Source: Treponema sp. (lineage in GTDB: Bacteria; Spirochaetota; Spirochaetia; Treponematales; Breznakiellaceae). Taken from it: a stretch of 44,056 bases of DNA. The stretch's first letter is position 1; each line of letters starts with the position of its first letter. Under the pieces are notes generated by a model, which had not been told where the DNA came from, ran no database searches, and saw only the letters and a program-made list of their open reading frames with translations. A program made the translations under genes and the position numbers. The DNA lies in the NCBI GenBank assembly GCA_031267685.1, contig JAIRYV010000099.1, forward strand, positions 1-44,056, given 5' to 3'. Below are positions 26,457-34,143 of the stretch, piece by piece.

Positions 26457-27908
26457 TTATACCGTATACGTTGACGCGCTGGTACTACCACCGTGGCCTG
26501 TCCAGTTGGTGTGAAAGAATTCACCGCGTGGCTTATCCGTGCGCTCGTAGGTATGCGCGCCAAAGTAGTCGCGCTGTGCCTGAAGCAGGTTTGCCGGCAA
26601 ACGCGCGCTGCGATAGCCGTCAAAGTAGCTTAGTGCGCTGGAAAACGCCGGAACTGGAATGCCGTTAGCCACTGCTGCTGCCACGACACGCCGCCACGAC
26701 GCCTGCGCATCCTCAATGATGCCCGTGAAGAATGGGTCGAGTAGCAAGTTTTCAAGCTCACTGTTTTTGTCAAAGGCTTCCTTTATCTTACCCAGAAACA
26801 CCGAGCGGATGATGCAACCGCCGCGCCACATCAGCGCGATGCCGCCATAGTTGAGGTTCCACTGGTGTTCTTTTGCCGCCTCGCGCATGAGTAAGTATCC
26901 CTGGGCATAAGACACGACCTTTGCCGCGTAGAGCGCCTTCTCAAGATCATTGACAAAGCCTTGAGCGTCGGTGGGCTTAGTAATCGTGGGTTTGGAAAAG
27001 ACCTTCGCGGCCTTAACTCGCTCTCCTTTAGCAGCCGACAAACAGCGACTGAACACCGCCTCGGCGATCAACGTCAGCGGCACACCCGCGTCAAGCGCCG
27101 CAATGCCGGTCCACTTACCCGTACCTTTCTGACCGGCAGTGTCGAGGATGTGTTCCACCAGCGCCGAACCATCGGTGTCCTTATAGCGCAGTATGTCTCG
27201 CGTGATCTCAACGAGGTAGCTGTTAAGATTACCCTTGTTCCAGCCATCGAAAACATCGCCCATCTCGGCGCTGCTAAGCCCCAGCACATTCTGCAAGAGG
27301 TCGTAGCTCTCGCAGATGAGTTCCATGTCGCCATATTCAATGCCGTTGTGTACCATTTTGACGAAATGGCCGGCGCCATTCTCGCCAACCCAATCACAAC
27401 ACGCTACGTCGCCCTCAACCTTAGCCGCGATAGCCTGAAGGATCGGCTTCACGGTTGGCCACGCTGCTGGCGACCCGCCCGGCATGATCGATGGTCCGGT
27501 GAGCGCCCCTTCCTCGCCGCCCGATACGCCGGTGCCGATGTAGAGTAGGCCCTTTGACTCAGCATAAGCCGTGCGCCGTATCGTGTCCTGATAGTTAGAG
27601 TTACCGCCATCGATGATGATGTCGCCAGCTTCAAGCACTGACAGTAGCTGCTCAATCGTATCATCCACCGCCTGCCCAGCTTTCACCATGATCATCACCT
27701 TGCGGGGGCGTTTAAGCGCGGCTGCAAGCGCCGTCAGGTCGTGACAACCCACGATATGCTTACCCGCGCCGCGCCCCTCGGTGAAGGTATCAACCTTAGC
27801 GACTGTACGATTGTACACCGCCACTGTAAAACCCTTGCTTTCCATGTTGAGAACCAGATTCTCCCCCATGACCGCAAGCCCGATAAGTCCAATGTCCGCG
27901 TTGTTCAT
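26457..27908 (-). CDS. gnd: 6-phosphogluconate dehydrogenase (decarboxylating)
   Basis: 483 residues, full length for the long NADP type. It oxidises 6-phosphogluconate to ribulose 5-phosphate and CO2 in the pentose phosphate pathway. [15 protein letters not shown] (8-22) is the nucleotide fold, followed by [12 protein letters not shown] and [41 protein letters not shown] contains the catalytic Lys and Glu. WRGGCIIRS and the C-terminal [27 protein letters not shown] are conserved. ATG 27908 follows GAGGAG. It is the first gene of a pair with the PfkB kinase. Confidence 0.97.
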   Translation of the reverse strand: MNNADIGLIGLAVMGENLVLNMESKGFTVAVYNRTVAKVDTFTEGRGAGKHIVGCHDLTALAAALKRPRKVMIMVKAGQAVDDTIEQLLSVLEAGDIIIDGGNSNYQDTIRRTAYAESKGLLYIGTGVSGGEEGALTGPSIMPGGSPAAWPTVKPILQAIAAKVEGDVACCDWVGENGAGHFVKMVHNGIEYGDMELICESYDLLQNVLGLSSAEMGDVFDGWNKGNLNSYLVEITRDILRYKDTDGSALVEHILDTAGQKGTGKWTGIAALDAGVPLTLIAEAVFSRCLSAAKGERVKAAKVFSKPTITKPTDAQGFVNDLEKALYAAKVVSYAQGYLLMREAAKEHQWNLNYGGIALMWRGGCIIRSVFLGKIKEAFDKNSELENLLLDPFFTGIIEDAQASWRRVVAAAVANGIPVPAFSSALSYFDGYRSARLPANLLQAQRDYFGAHTYERTDKPRGEFFHTNWTGHGGSTSASTYTV

Positions 27909-28247
27909 AAGCTCTCCTCTATTTGTTTGCTTACTTGTTTACTGTTTCTTTCTATGCGCTCATAAGGAACGCACGTATACCTTTTCATTATACCATAAAT
28001 CTCATTGTCAATGTCAAATAGGTTACTCTTTTTCATGAAGAAACTGAACATCAGCGCCTCAACGTTGCCTCTAAGTCCAAGGCTGGTTTCCATGATCGTC
28101 CAGGTTCGATACAAACGCCGCCAAAGAAGCTCGCAACCTCATGCTCATGTAGAGATGAAGAAGGCACTCAAGGTGCCAAACCCACTTGATAGTGTTTGAA
28201 CGGTACCTTTCTATCATATCATAATTTTAAATTTTCTATAAAACTGC
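27909..28247. other. intergenic stretch upstream of gnd, no gene supported
   Basis: 339 bases. Short open frames exist on both strands (for example 54 codons from 28036 on the plus strand), but none has a ribosome-binding site together with a plausible protein. The last 50 bases turn AT-rich and mark the left edge of the AT-rich block that follows. Confidence 0.5.
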
Positions 28248-28275
28248 TTGACAGGTTTTTACAAAAATGTATAGT
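28248..28275 (+). promoter_or_regulatory. promoter for the HTH-methyltransferase genes
   Basis: TTGACA (28248-28253), a 16-base spacer, then TATAGT (28270-28275). The predicted start near 28282 gives a leader of about 120 bases before the HTH gene. Confidence 0.75.
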
Positions 28276-28303
28276 ATAGATGTGTCATGTTTTGTACATG
28301 CGT

Positions 28304-28345
28304 ATGGATGTCGTGTTACATCCATAAATTTTTGTTCGTGTAACA
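28304..28345 (+). promoter_or_regulatory. candidate attenuator (terminator and alternative hairpin) in the leader
   Basis: ATGGATGT (28304-28311) and ACATCCAT (28318-28325) form 8 perfect pairs around CGTGTT, followed by AAATTTTTG, which fits an intrinsic terminator about 20 bases after the predicted start. TGTTACA (28314-28320), spanning the loop and right arm of that hairpin, is also complementary to TGTAACA (28339-28345). The two structures exclude each other, as in terminator/antiterminator leaders. No known riboswitch class is recognised. Confidence 0.5.
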
Positions 28346-28402
28346 GTGCTAAAACCGGTCAAGCGGTGGTGTGGGATTCCGGCACTTGTGTAAGGAGATA
28401 AT

Positions 28403-28825
28403 ATGAAATTTATTGAGAAAATCAGTGTTATTCTAGCAATCATAGATAAGTATTTGCCAGCTGAAAACGATGAATCTATAGCAGACCGCGCTAATGTTAG
28501 ACCCCAGACAGTTGCGTCATGGAGAGAAACTGGAAAGGCTAATTCTAACAAAGCATTTCAGCTTGTTATTTCGTTTTATGAAGATCCTTTGTTTGATTAT
28601 TTTATTCATGACGCGGAAGTCATGAGTTTTTTAGAAGGCTACCTTAAATATAGTAATCGGCATTTTATAGAACCAGAATTGAGATATGTTTTGAGAGATA
28701 TTGTTAAACCGGAATATAGAAAAATGACATTTGAGAATGCATTAGATATATTAGAATTAAAATATAAAGGTAAATGGGGTTTACCAACCACTGGTAATGA
28801 AGATGCAAGAGAATATGGTGAATAA
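28403..28825 (+). CDS. small HTH-type protein (possible regulator)
   Basis: 140 residues from ATG 28403 with AAGGAG upstream. Residues 25-45 (SIADRANVRPQTVASWRETGK) look like a helix-turn-helix of the kind in Xre-like or phage regulators. The C-terminal part is helical and acidic, with no family that I recognise. It lies 93 bases before an adenine methyltransferase, as controller proteins often do, but I see no restriction enzyme. Codon use is clearly more AT-rich than in the flanking metabolic genes, which suggests recent acquisition. Confidence 0.7.
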   Translation: MKFIEKISVILAIIDKYLPAENDESIADRANVRPQTVASWRETGKANSNKAFQLVISFYEDPLFDYFIHDAEVMSFLEGYLKYSNRHFIEPELRYVLRDIVKPEYRKMTFENALDILELKYKGKWGLPTTGNEDAREYGE

Positions 28826-28918
28826 TATTCTGTGATATTTAAAAATACATAGCAGATATCAAAGAACAGAAAACGAGCATGAACGGGTGATAGTCATGAG
28901 CGCTTTATTGTTGATGAT

Positions 28919-30043
28919 ATGGTTATTGATATTCCAAAAACACAGGCAATAAAATATACCGGCTCTAAACTTAAATTATTGCCTTATATACTTAGCCTTT
29001 CAAAACAGGTTTCCGATAATTCAAAAAATAATAGCATCTTTGACGGATTTTCCGGTTCTACACGAGTTAGCCAAGCATACGCAAAAACTGGCTATAAAGT
29101 TTATGCCAATGATATTGCGCCGTACACAAAAGTTTTTAATACAGCATTTCTGTTGAATACGCAAGAACCTAAAAGTTATCAGCCCTTAATCAACCATCTC
29201 AATTCACTAAAACCTATTGATGGCTGGTTTACAGAACATTATGGCGGTGATGGAAATCATAAAATTTCAAATAATGGCGATGGTTTGAAAAAACCATGGC
29301 AAAAAAAGAATACGCGCAGACTTGACGCAATCCGTGATGAAATAGATAAACTAAACCTTGATGAAATTACAAAAGCCGTTGCTATTACTAGCTTAATACT
29401 GGCGCTGGATCAGGTAGATAGTACACTTGGACATTATGTTTCATATTTAAGTGAATGGGCGCCGCGTTCATATAATGATATGAAGTTGCAAGTGCCAAAT
29501 TTATGGATAAACAAGGAACAAAATGTTGTTATGAACCAAGATGTTTTTAATGCAATAAAAAAACTGCCTAACAATATTAGTATTGCCTATTTTGATCCGC
29601 CTTATGGCTCGAATAACGAGAAAATGCCGCCTTCCCGTGTCCGCTATGCGTCTTATTACCATATTTGGACAACAATATGCTTAAATGATAAGCCCGAAGT
29701 CTTTGGCAAGGCAAAAAGAAGGACAGACAGTTCTGACACCATAGCTGGCTCTGTTTTTGAGGAATTCAGAAAGGGAAAATCCGGGAAATATATAGTAATT
29801 GAAGCAATAGAAGAACTTATAAAAGTAACATCCACAAACTATATTATTTTATCCTACAACTCTAGGGGAAGAGCAACAGTAAATGAATTAAGTGAAACGC
29901 TTAACAGTTATGGAAAAATAATTGAAATTGAAAAAATAAATTATAGAAAAAATGTTATGTCAATAATGAAATGGACAAAAGATTGGATTAAAGAAATAGA
30001 AGAAGAAAATTTTGAATATCTATTCTTAATGGAAAAGAAATAA
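28919..30043 (+). CDS. D12-class DNA N6-adenine methyltransferase
   Basis: 374 residues. It transfers methyl from SAM to adenine in a specific site. KYTGSKLKLLPYI (12-24) is motif X at the N-terminus, FDGFSGSTRVSQ (41-52) the SAM-binding motif I, and FDPPYG (225-230) the catalytic motif IV, which gives the alpha-class order shared with Dam and M.FokI. The segment between motifs I and IV (about 80-215) should carry target recognition. ATG 28919 has no good ribosome-binding site, and a stop lies in frame at 28880, so this is the only ATG. No cognate endonuclease is adjacent, so it is an orphan or a remnant. AT-rich codons match the HTH gene. Confidence 0.88.
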   Translation: MVIDIPKTQAIKYTGSKLKLLPYILSLSKQVSDNSKNNSIFDGFSGSTRVSQAYAKTGYKVYANDIAPYTKVFNTAFLLNTQEPKSYQPLINHLNSLKPIDGWFTEHYGGDGNHKISNNGDGLKKPWQKKNTRRLDAIRDEIDKLNLDEITKAVAITSLILALDQVDSTLGHYVSYLSEWAPRSYNDMKLQVPNLWINKEQNVVMNQDVFNAIKKLPNNISIAYFDPPYGSNNEKMPPSRVRYASYYHIWTTICLNDKPEVFGKAKRRTDSSDTIAGSVFEEFRKGKSGKYIVIEAIEELIKVTSTNYIILSYNSRGRATVNELSETLNSYGKIIEIEKINYRKNVMSIMKWTKDWIKEIEEENFEYLFLMEKK

Positions 30044-30066
30044 TATAATAAAAAGATGACTGCTAC

Positions 30067-30095
30067 TTGACTTATTGAAGCTACGGCGCTATATT
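30067..30095 (+). promoter_or_regulatory. promoter of the macrodomain gene
   Basis: TTGACT (30067-30072), a 17-base spacer, then TATATT (30090-30095), with about 80 bases to the ATG at 30180. Confidence 0.7.
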
Positions 30096-30179
30096 GTATA
30101 CAGGCAAGATACGTATGAAGGGCTATAGAACATGAATGGGGCAAATAGTTTTTGCCTTATCGCGAAAAAAGGAGTTACT

Positions 30180-30962
30180 ATGACCCATGAAGAACAGCTT
30201 CATTTCCTCATTGATTATTTACAGGCCGAATATACCCACATACCAAAACGAGCGAATTGTGATCAGACACGGGCTTTGCTTCGGAGTCTCGTAAATATAC
30301 GCCCGCCACACCCTGTTTCTGAAGAATTTATCAGAATACAAGATGAATTCTTGCAGGAAGAAGCACGGCAAAAGGGGATAGTCAATGTCGCGGATATACC
30401 GCCCTGCCATCCGAAAAGTCCCATAGCACTTTGGCAAGGGGATATTACCAGGCTGGCGCTTGACGCAATAGTAAATGCCGCCAATGCAAAGCTGCTTGGC
30501 TGTTTTGTCCCAGACCACGACTGTATTGATAACGTCATTCATACCTTTGCGGGAGTACAGCTCCGGCAAGCCTGTTCCGAGCTTATGCAAGCTCAGGGAC
30601 ATGACGAAGTAACAGGCACGGCCAAAATTACGGCAGCTTACAACTTGCCGAGCCATTATGTGCTTCATACGGTAGGGCCAATTGTCCGTGGAGCATTAAC
30701 ACAAAAACACTGCGCTGAACTTGCGCGTTGTTATCACTCATGCCTTGCCTTAGCCGCCAAACATGGCCTCAAAAGTATCGCGTTTTGCTGCATTTCTACC
30801 GGAGCTTTCGGGTTCCCAAAGCAGGAAGCGGCAAAAATAGCCGTCAAGACCGTTACCGAATTCCTTCGTCATGAATCGCCAATTCAGCGGGTGGTGTTCA
30901 ACGTATTCACAGACGATGATTACTTGATTTACCATGACTTGTTGACCATGTACGTTTCCTAA
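30180..30962 (+). CDS. zinc-type macrodomain protein (protein-ADP-ribose hydrolase)
   Basis: 260 residues from ATG 30180 (MTHEEQLHFLIDYL), with AAAGGAG upstream; an in-frame upstream ATG at 30132 has no ribosome-binding site. The N-terminal helical part (1-75) and the macrodomain match the enzymes that remove ADP-ribose from proteins, including those linked to SirTM. IVNAANAKLLGCFVPDHDCIDNVIH contains the NAAN ligand loop and the Cys108, His113, Cys115 set expected to bind zinc in this subfamily. CCISTGAFGFP is the phosphate loop. No partner lipoate or SirTM gene is nearby. It differs from DarG, which acts on DNA. Confidence 0.88.
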   Translation: MTHEEQLHFLIDYLQAEYTHIPKRANCDQTRALLRSLVNIRPPHPVSEEFIRIQDEFLQEEARQKGIVNVADIPPCHPKSPIALWQGDITRLALDAIVNAANAKLLGCFVPDHDCIDNVIHTFAGVQLRQACSELMQAQGHDEVTGTAKITAAYNLPSHYVLHTVGPIVRGALTQKHCAELARCYHSCLALAAKHGLKSIAFCCISTGAFGFPKQEAAKIAVKTVTEFLRHESPIQRVVFNVFTDDDYLIYHDLLTMYVS

Positions 30963-31039
30963 AATGGCTTTATTGCCAGTAGAAGCGGATCAATTGTATA
31001 TATACTTATAAGATAAGAGAAAACAATGACAGATGTTTC

Positions 31040-31351
31040 TTATCTAAACTTTACCGCCGTGCCATACGCTATTACTTCTGCAGCATTCTGCATTACTGAT
31101 GATGAGGCATACCTTATATTTACAACCCCATCTGCCCCCATTGATTCAGCTTCTTCAGCCATTCTTTTCGTGGCCAATGCTCGCGCCTCATTCATCATTT
31201 CATTATAGGCTTTCAATTCCCCACCTAATAATGATTTTAACGCCTGGGTTATGTCTTTACCCAAATTCTTTGATTGAATTGTGCTTCCTTTTACAAGTCC
31301 AATCGTTTCCAGCTCTTTGCCGGAAATGTAATCAGTATTTACTAAGATCAT
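31040..31351 (-). CDS. YbjQ family (UPF0145) protein
   Basis: 103 residues from ATG 31351 (MILVNTDYISGKELETIGLVKG), with GGGGGAG upstream. The family forms small oligomeric alpha/beta rings of unknown role, sometimes called heavy-metal-binding domain proteins. The typical end ADGVVNIRYASSSVMQNAAEVIAYGTAVKF is complete. The gene overlaps the end of the upstream membrane-protein gene by about 20 bases, so the two are translationally linked. An inverted repeat (AGATAAGA 31011-31018, TCTTATCT 31038-31045) at its stop codon may end transcription from both directions. Confidence 0.88.
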   Translation of the reverse strand: MILVNTDYISGKELETIGLVKGSTIQSKNLGKDITQALKSLLGGELKAYNEMMNEARALATKRMAEEAESMGADGVVNIRYASSSVMQNAAEVIAYGTAVKFR

Positions 31352-31559
31352 CTTCTTCTCCCCCTTTAATTTCCTTAATCCGTTCAACAAGCATCATAAT
31401 CATTACTATACTTATTATGATTATTACAGCAAAACCGCCTATTTTAATGATACTTGGAATAGCTACGGTTATTATAACTACTCCATATATAATACAATAA
31501 GTAATAAGAAATATTGTAACAATTATAGGCGCTATACTTTTATTCACATGCTTTCTCAT
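31332..31559 (-). CDS. small two-helix membrane protein upstream of YbjQ
   Basis: 75 residues from ATG 31559, with GAAGGG about 11 bases upstream; a TTG at 31577 is an alternative. Two hydrophobic helices (about 10-35 and 38-58) are followed by a charged tail (ERIKEIKGGEEDDLSKY). No family recognised. Its 3' end overlaps the start of the ybjQ gene, so the pair probably acts together at the membrane. Confidence 0.65.
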   Translation of the reverse strand: MRKHVNKSIAPIIVTIFLITYCIIYGVVIITVAIPSIIKIGGFAVIIIISIVMIMMLVERIKEIKGGEEDDLSKY

Positions 31560-31603
31560 AGCTTTATAACCCTTCAAAAAATGATAAGCAGGCCGAAGCG
31601 CTT

Positions 31604-32287
31604 TTAACGGCGGCGGACTACGTTGCGCTGCTCACAACCCTCGTGAATTATACAGCGAGAACAAAACGGGCTGACCGGCTGACAAATGCCCTGACCATAA
31701 CGCACAAGCAAAGCGTTAATCAATTTCCAGTGCTTCTTAGGCAATATCTCCCTCAGCGCAAACTCAGTTTGATCAGGGCTTGTCGTGGATACCCAGCCGC
31801 GCCTGTTGCTGATGCGATGTACATGCGTATCAACACAGATGCCGTCCATGTCAAAGGCTTCAATAAGCACAAGGTTCGCAGTCTTCCTGCCCACACCGGG
31901 TAATTCAAGCAAAGCGTCCATATCCGCCGGAACAATGCCTTTGTACTGATTCACCAGAATAGCAGCAATGTGCTTAAGGCTCTTCGCCTTTGTTTTGTAA
32001 AACCCAGCTGGATAAATGAGGCGGGCAACCTCATCTTCCGGAATTGGTAGAAGAGCTGCCGGCGTGGGAGCCTTGTCCAGCAGAGACCGAGAAGCAACCA
32101 ACGTAACCGCATCTTTGGTACGCAGGCTCAGTACGGTCGAAGCAAGCACTGCCCACGGGTCTTGCTTATAGCGTTCCGCCACTGTTGTTACTGAAGGCAC
32201 TGTCGTTACCGTCTCATCAAGGGCTTTCAACCCATGGCGCCACGTTTCAAGCGCTGAGATCACCATATCCCAATCAACATCAGTCAT
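31604..32287 (-). CDS. nth: endonuclease III (DNA glycosylase/AP lyase)
   Basis: 227 residues from ATG 32287 (MTDVDWDMV) with GGAGAA upstream. It removes oxidised pyrimidines from DNA and nicks the AP site. The helix-hairpin-helix LPGVGRKTANLV carries the catalytic Lys135, followed by the catalytic Asp153 in VDTHVHRISNR. Cys202, 209, 212 and 218 (C-x6-C-x2-C-x5-C) form the 4Fe-4S site. Its ATG overlaps the TGA of the upstream ribbon-helix-helix-like gene (ATGA), so translation is coupled. Confidence 0.96.
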   Translation of the reverse strand: MTDVDWDMVISALETWRHGLKALDETVTTVPSVTTVAERYKQDPWAVLASTVLSLRTKDAVTLVASRSLLDKAPTPAALLPIPEDEVARLIYPAGFYKTKAKSLKHIAAILVNQYKGIVPADMDALLELPGVGRKTANLVLIEAFDMDGICVDTHVHRISNRRGWVSTTSPDQTEFALREILPKKHWKLINALLVRYGQGICQPVSPFCSRCIIHEGCEQRNVVRRR

Positions 32288-32490
32288 TCTTTGTTCTCCA
32301 TTGTGCTTTTTCTCCGCGTCTTCACACATTCGGTCAACAGGTATTCAATTTGACCATTAACAGAACGGAATTCAGCGTCAGCCCATGCTGCTAGTTCTAC
32401 CCAAAGCGAATAGGACAAGCGCAGGGGAATCTGCTTCTTCTTATCGCCGCTTGCACTGCCTTCACTAGCAGCGTCGCTTTGCTCATTCAT
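32284..32490 (-). CDS. small ribbon-helix-helix-like (Arc-type) protein
   Basis: 68 residues from ATG 32490 (GTG 32493 is an alternative). After a Ser/Lys-rich N-terminus, KKQIPLRLSYSLWVELAAWADAEFRSVNGQIEYLLTECV fits a beta strand and two helices of the Arc/MetJ fold. Genes of this type are often found beside SPFH/band-7 genes, as here. DNA binding is inferred. It lies 9 bases after the SPFH stop and shares ATGA with nth, so SPFH, this gene and nth form one operon. Confidence 0.78.
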   Translation of the reverse strand: MNEQSDAASEGSASGDKKKQIPLRLSYSLWVELAAWADAEFRSVNGQIEYLLTECVKTRRKSTMENKE

Positions 32491-32499
32491 CACGCCTCG

Positions 32500-33432
32500 C
32501 TAATAGATACTGCCGCTATTGACCACTGGCTGAGTCTCCTTGTTGGAACAAAGCACTACCAAAAGGTTACTCACCATAGCTGCTTTTCGTTCCTCGTCAA
32601 GCTGTACGATTCTTTTGTCGCTGAGCCTGGCAAGAGCCATCTCTACCATACCAACTGCCCCATCTACGATGATCTGTCGCGCATCAATCACTGCTGATGC
32701 CTGCTGACGCTGGAGCATTGCCGCCGCAATCTCTGGCGCGTAGGCAAGCTGGGTGATTCGCGCTTCTTCAATAAGCAAACCTGCCACATCAACCTTCGCT
32801 TGAAGCTCGTTACGCAGTTGTGCCGCAATCTCCTGACTGCTTCCGCGCAGGGATTTTTCACCATCAGCCTCACCTGAAACATCATAAGGATAGCGATTGA
32901 CCGTACTTCGCAGGGCTGCATCGCTCTGTATTGATAGAAATTCTTCATAGTTATCAACATTAAACGCTGCTTTCGCGGTATTTACTACTCGCCATATTAC
33001 AACAATGCCAATGATTATGGGATTTCCCTGTAAATCGTTTATCTTTTGCTCTTTGTTATCAAGCGTTTGCATCTTTAAGGATATAGCTCCCCCCAATTTT
33101 ACCAGTGGATTAACGAAAAAGAAGCCCGAACCACTAAGCGTACCATAGTAATTCCCGAATAGCACGAGTACTTGGGCTTCGTTTGGCTTTAGTATCCTTA
33201 GACCCTTATACAAAATTGGCCCGATGAAGCAGATGTAGACGAGTGTCGGCACAAGTAGGGTCATTGGTATATTGTCGCCCAAGTCTATAAAGCCCCACAC
33301 TAGCGCTACTGTTGCTGCCAGCATCAGTACGGTGTTTATCACCAGAACTGCCATTCCACTAAGGCGTGAAGCCGCCTTTTCATTCACGCCGCTGTCCATA
33401 AAGTTTACGGATGTACTGTTTTCACTTGCCAT
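32500..33432 (-). CDS. SPFH/band-7 family membrane protein
   Basis: 310 residues from ATG 33432 ([11 protein letters not shown]), with AAGGAG upstream. Two transmembrane helices (about 26-48 and 56-76) come first. Then [30 protein letters not shown] starts the band-7 domain, and [18 protein letters not shown], then [34 protein letters not shown], form its end and the helical flotillin-like tail. Family members form large cage-like rings on the membrane and often restrain FtsH-type proteases; no direct link to the FtsH at 8 kb can be shown. It is first in the operon. Confidence 0.93.
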   Translation of the reverse strand: MASENSTSVNFMDSGVNEKAASRLSGMAVLVINTVLMLAATVALVWGFIDLGDNIPMTLLVPTLVYICFIGPILYKGLRILKPNEAQVLVLFGNYYGTLSGSGFFFVNPLVKLGGAISLKMQTLDNKEQKINDLQGNPIIIGIVVIWRVVNTAKAAFNVDNYEEFLSIQSDAALRSTVNRYPYDVSGEADGEKSLRGSSQEIAAQLRNELQAKVDVAGLLIEEARITQLAYAPEIAAAMLQRQQASAVIDARQIIVDGAVGMVEMALARLSDKRIVQLDEERKAAMVSNLLVVLCSNKETQPVVNSGSIY

Positions 33433-33607
33433 ACTCTTCTCCTTGAAATCTATATAGTATAGATATAATATCAATATGATATATACAATGTATCGGAAAG
33501 TCATTAGTATTGTCAAGAGGATTTTTAAAGAATTTATCAAAACCATTGTAAAACCTCTGGTATGGGAAGACAGTGCAACGACAAAAGATAGGCTTGAAAA
33601 TCTCGTA

Positions 33608-33636
33608 TTGACATTGAGCTAAAGATAGTTTAGTAT
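33608..33636 (+). promoter_or_regulatory. promoter-like element in the SPFH-array interval
   Basis: TTGACA (33608-33613), a 17-base spacer, then TAGTAT (33631-33636), pointing to the small ORF at 33681. Confidence 0.5.
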
Positions 33637-33680
33637 ACTTTCTTGTAACCGTGTAGTGCGGGCAAGGAGTGCCTGTTGAC

Positions 33681-33752
33681 ATGGCAGTTCTAGCTCCTGG
33701 CGACAAAGGCGCAAGCGTTGTGCGCATACAACTTATAGAGCAAGCCGAATGA
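33681..33752 (+). CDS. 23-residue ORF resembling the start of a peptidoglycan-binding domain (possible remnant)
   Basis: An AAGGAG (33664-33669) and the promoter-like element precede ATG 33681. The peptide is MAVLAPGDKGASVVRIQLIE followed by QAE. PGDKGxxVVRIQ resembles the opening of PG_binding_1 domains (PGDxGxxVxxLQ). The TGA at 33750 cuts it after one helix. It may be a remnant of a larger gene, or a real short peptide. Confidence 0.3.
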   Translation: MAVLAPGDKGASVVRIQLIEQAE

Positions 33753-33827
33753 TTGTTTAAATGCAAAAGTTCCAGTCTTTATGTATTGATTTGCTGACAT
33801 TAGTTTGTTCTATAACTGCTCGCTCAT

Positions 33828-34093
33828 GAGCTATCGGTCTTACAATATGAGTTAATGGTCTTATCTTATGAGTTAACGGTCTTATCTTGTGAGTTATCGG
33901 TGTTATCTTATGAGTTAACGGTCTTATCTTGTGAGTTATCGGTGTTACAATATGAGTTAGCATGACTAACTTGTAAATTATCGGTCTTATCTTATAATAT
34001 AACGGTCTTACAATACAGGTTAGCATGACTAACTTATAAGCGAGCGGTCTTATCTTGTGAGCTGGCGGATTTATGATATGAGTTGTCAGGACT
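33828..34093. repeat. 21-bp tandem array 4 (12 units plus a partial)
   Basis: Units of 21 bp with consensus GAGTTAACGGTCTTATCTTAT. Variants have GTTATCGGTGTTATC, or AGTTAGCATGACTAACT, in which AGTTAG and CTAACT form an inverted repeat. There is no GATC. It lies just downstream of the terminator of the second substrate-binding protein gene. On the minus strand it reads as an open frame with 7-residue repeats (THKIRPL), which I regard as a by-product of the period. Confidence 0.95.
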
Positions 34094-34098
34094 AAATG

Positions 34099-34138
34099 AA
34101 AAAGTCCCTTTATTCTTGAACGTAAGAACAAGGGACTT
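34099..34138 (-). terminator. intrinsic terminator of the substrate-binding protein genes
   Basis: AAGTCCCTT (34102-34110) pairs with AAGGGACTT (34130-34138), enclosing a second stem TTCTT/AAGAA. On the minus strand it is followed by TTTTTC, as expected of an intrinsic terminator ending just after the gene at 34144. Confidence 0.85.
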
Positions 34139-34143
34139 ATGTT

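Noticed and set aside
28085..28140. tRNA-like GGTTCGA string
   Set aside because: No T-arm or acceptor pairing can be built around it; no tRNA gene was found anywhere in the window.
28036..28200. 54-codon ORF starting MKKLNISAST upstream of the AT-rich block
   Set aside because: No ribosome-binding site, no recognisable protein character, and other frames are equally plausible.
28919..30962. DarTG-type toxin-antitoxin pair
   Set aside because: No DarT-like ADP-ribosyltransferase is present, and the macrodomain has the zinc-site pattern of the protein-ADP-ribose hydrolases.
33757..34131. 124-codon frame with THKIRPL repeats
   Set aside because: It lies in the 21-bp array, begins inside the terminator of the preceding gene and has no ribosome-binding site.
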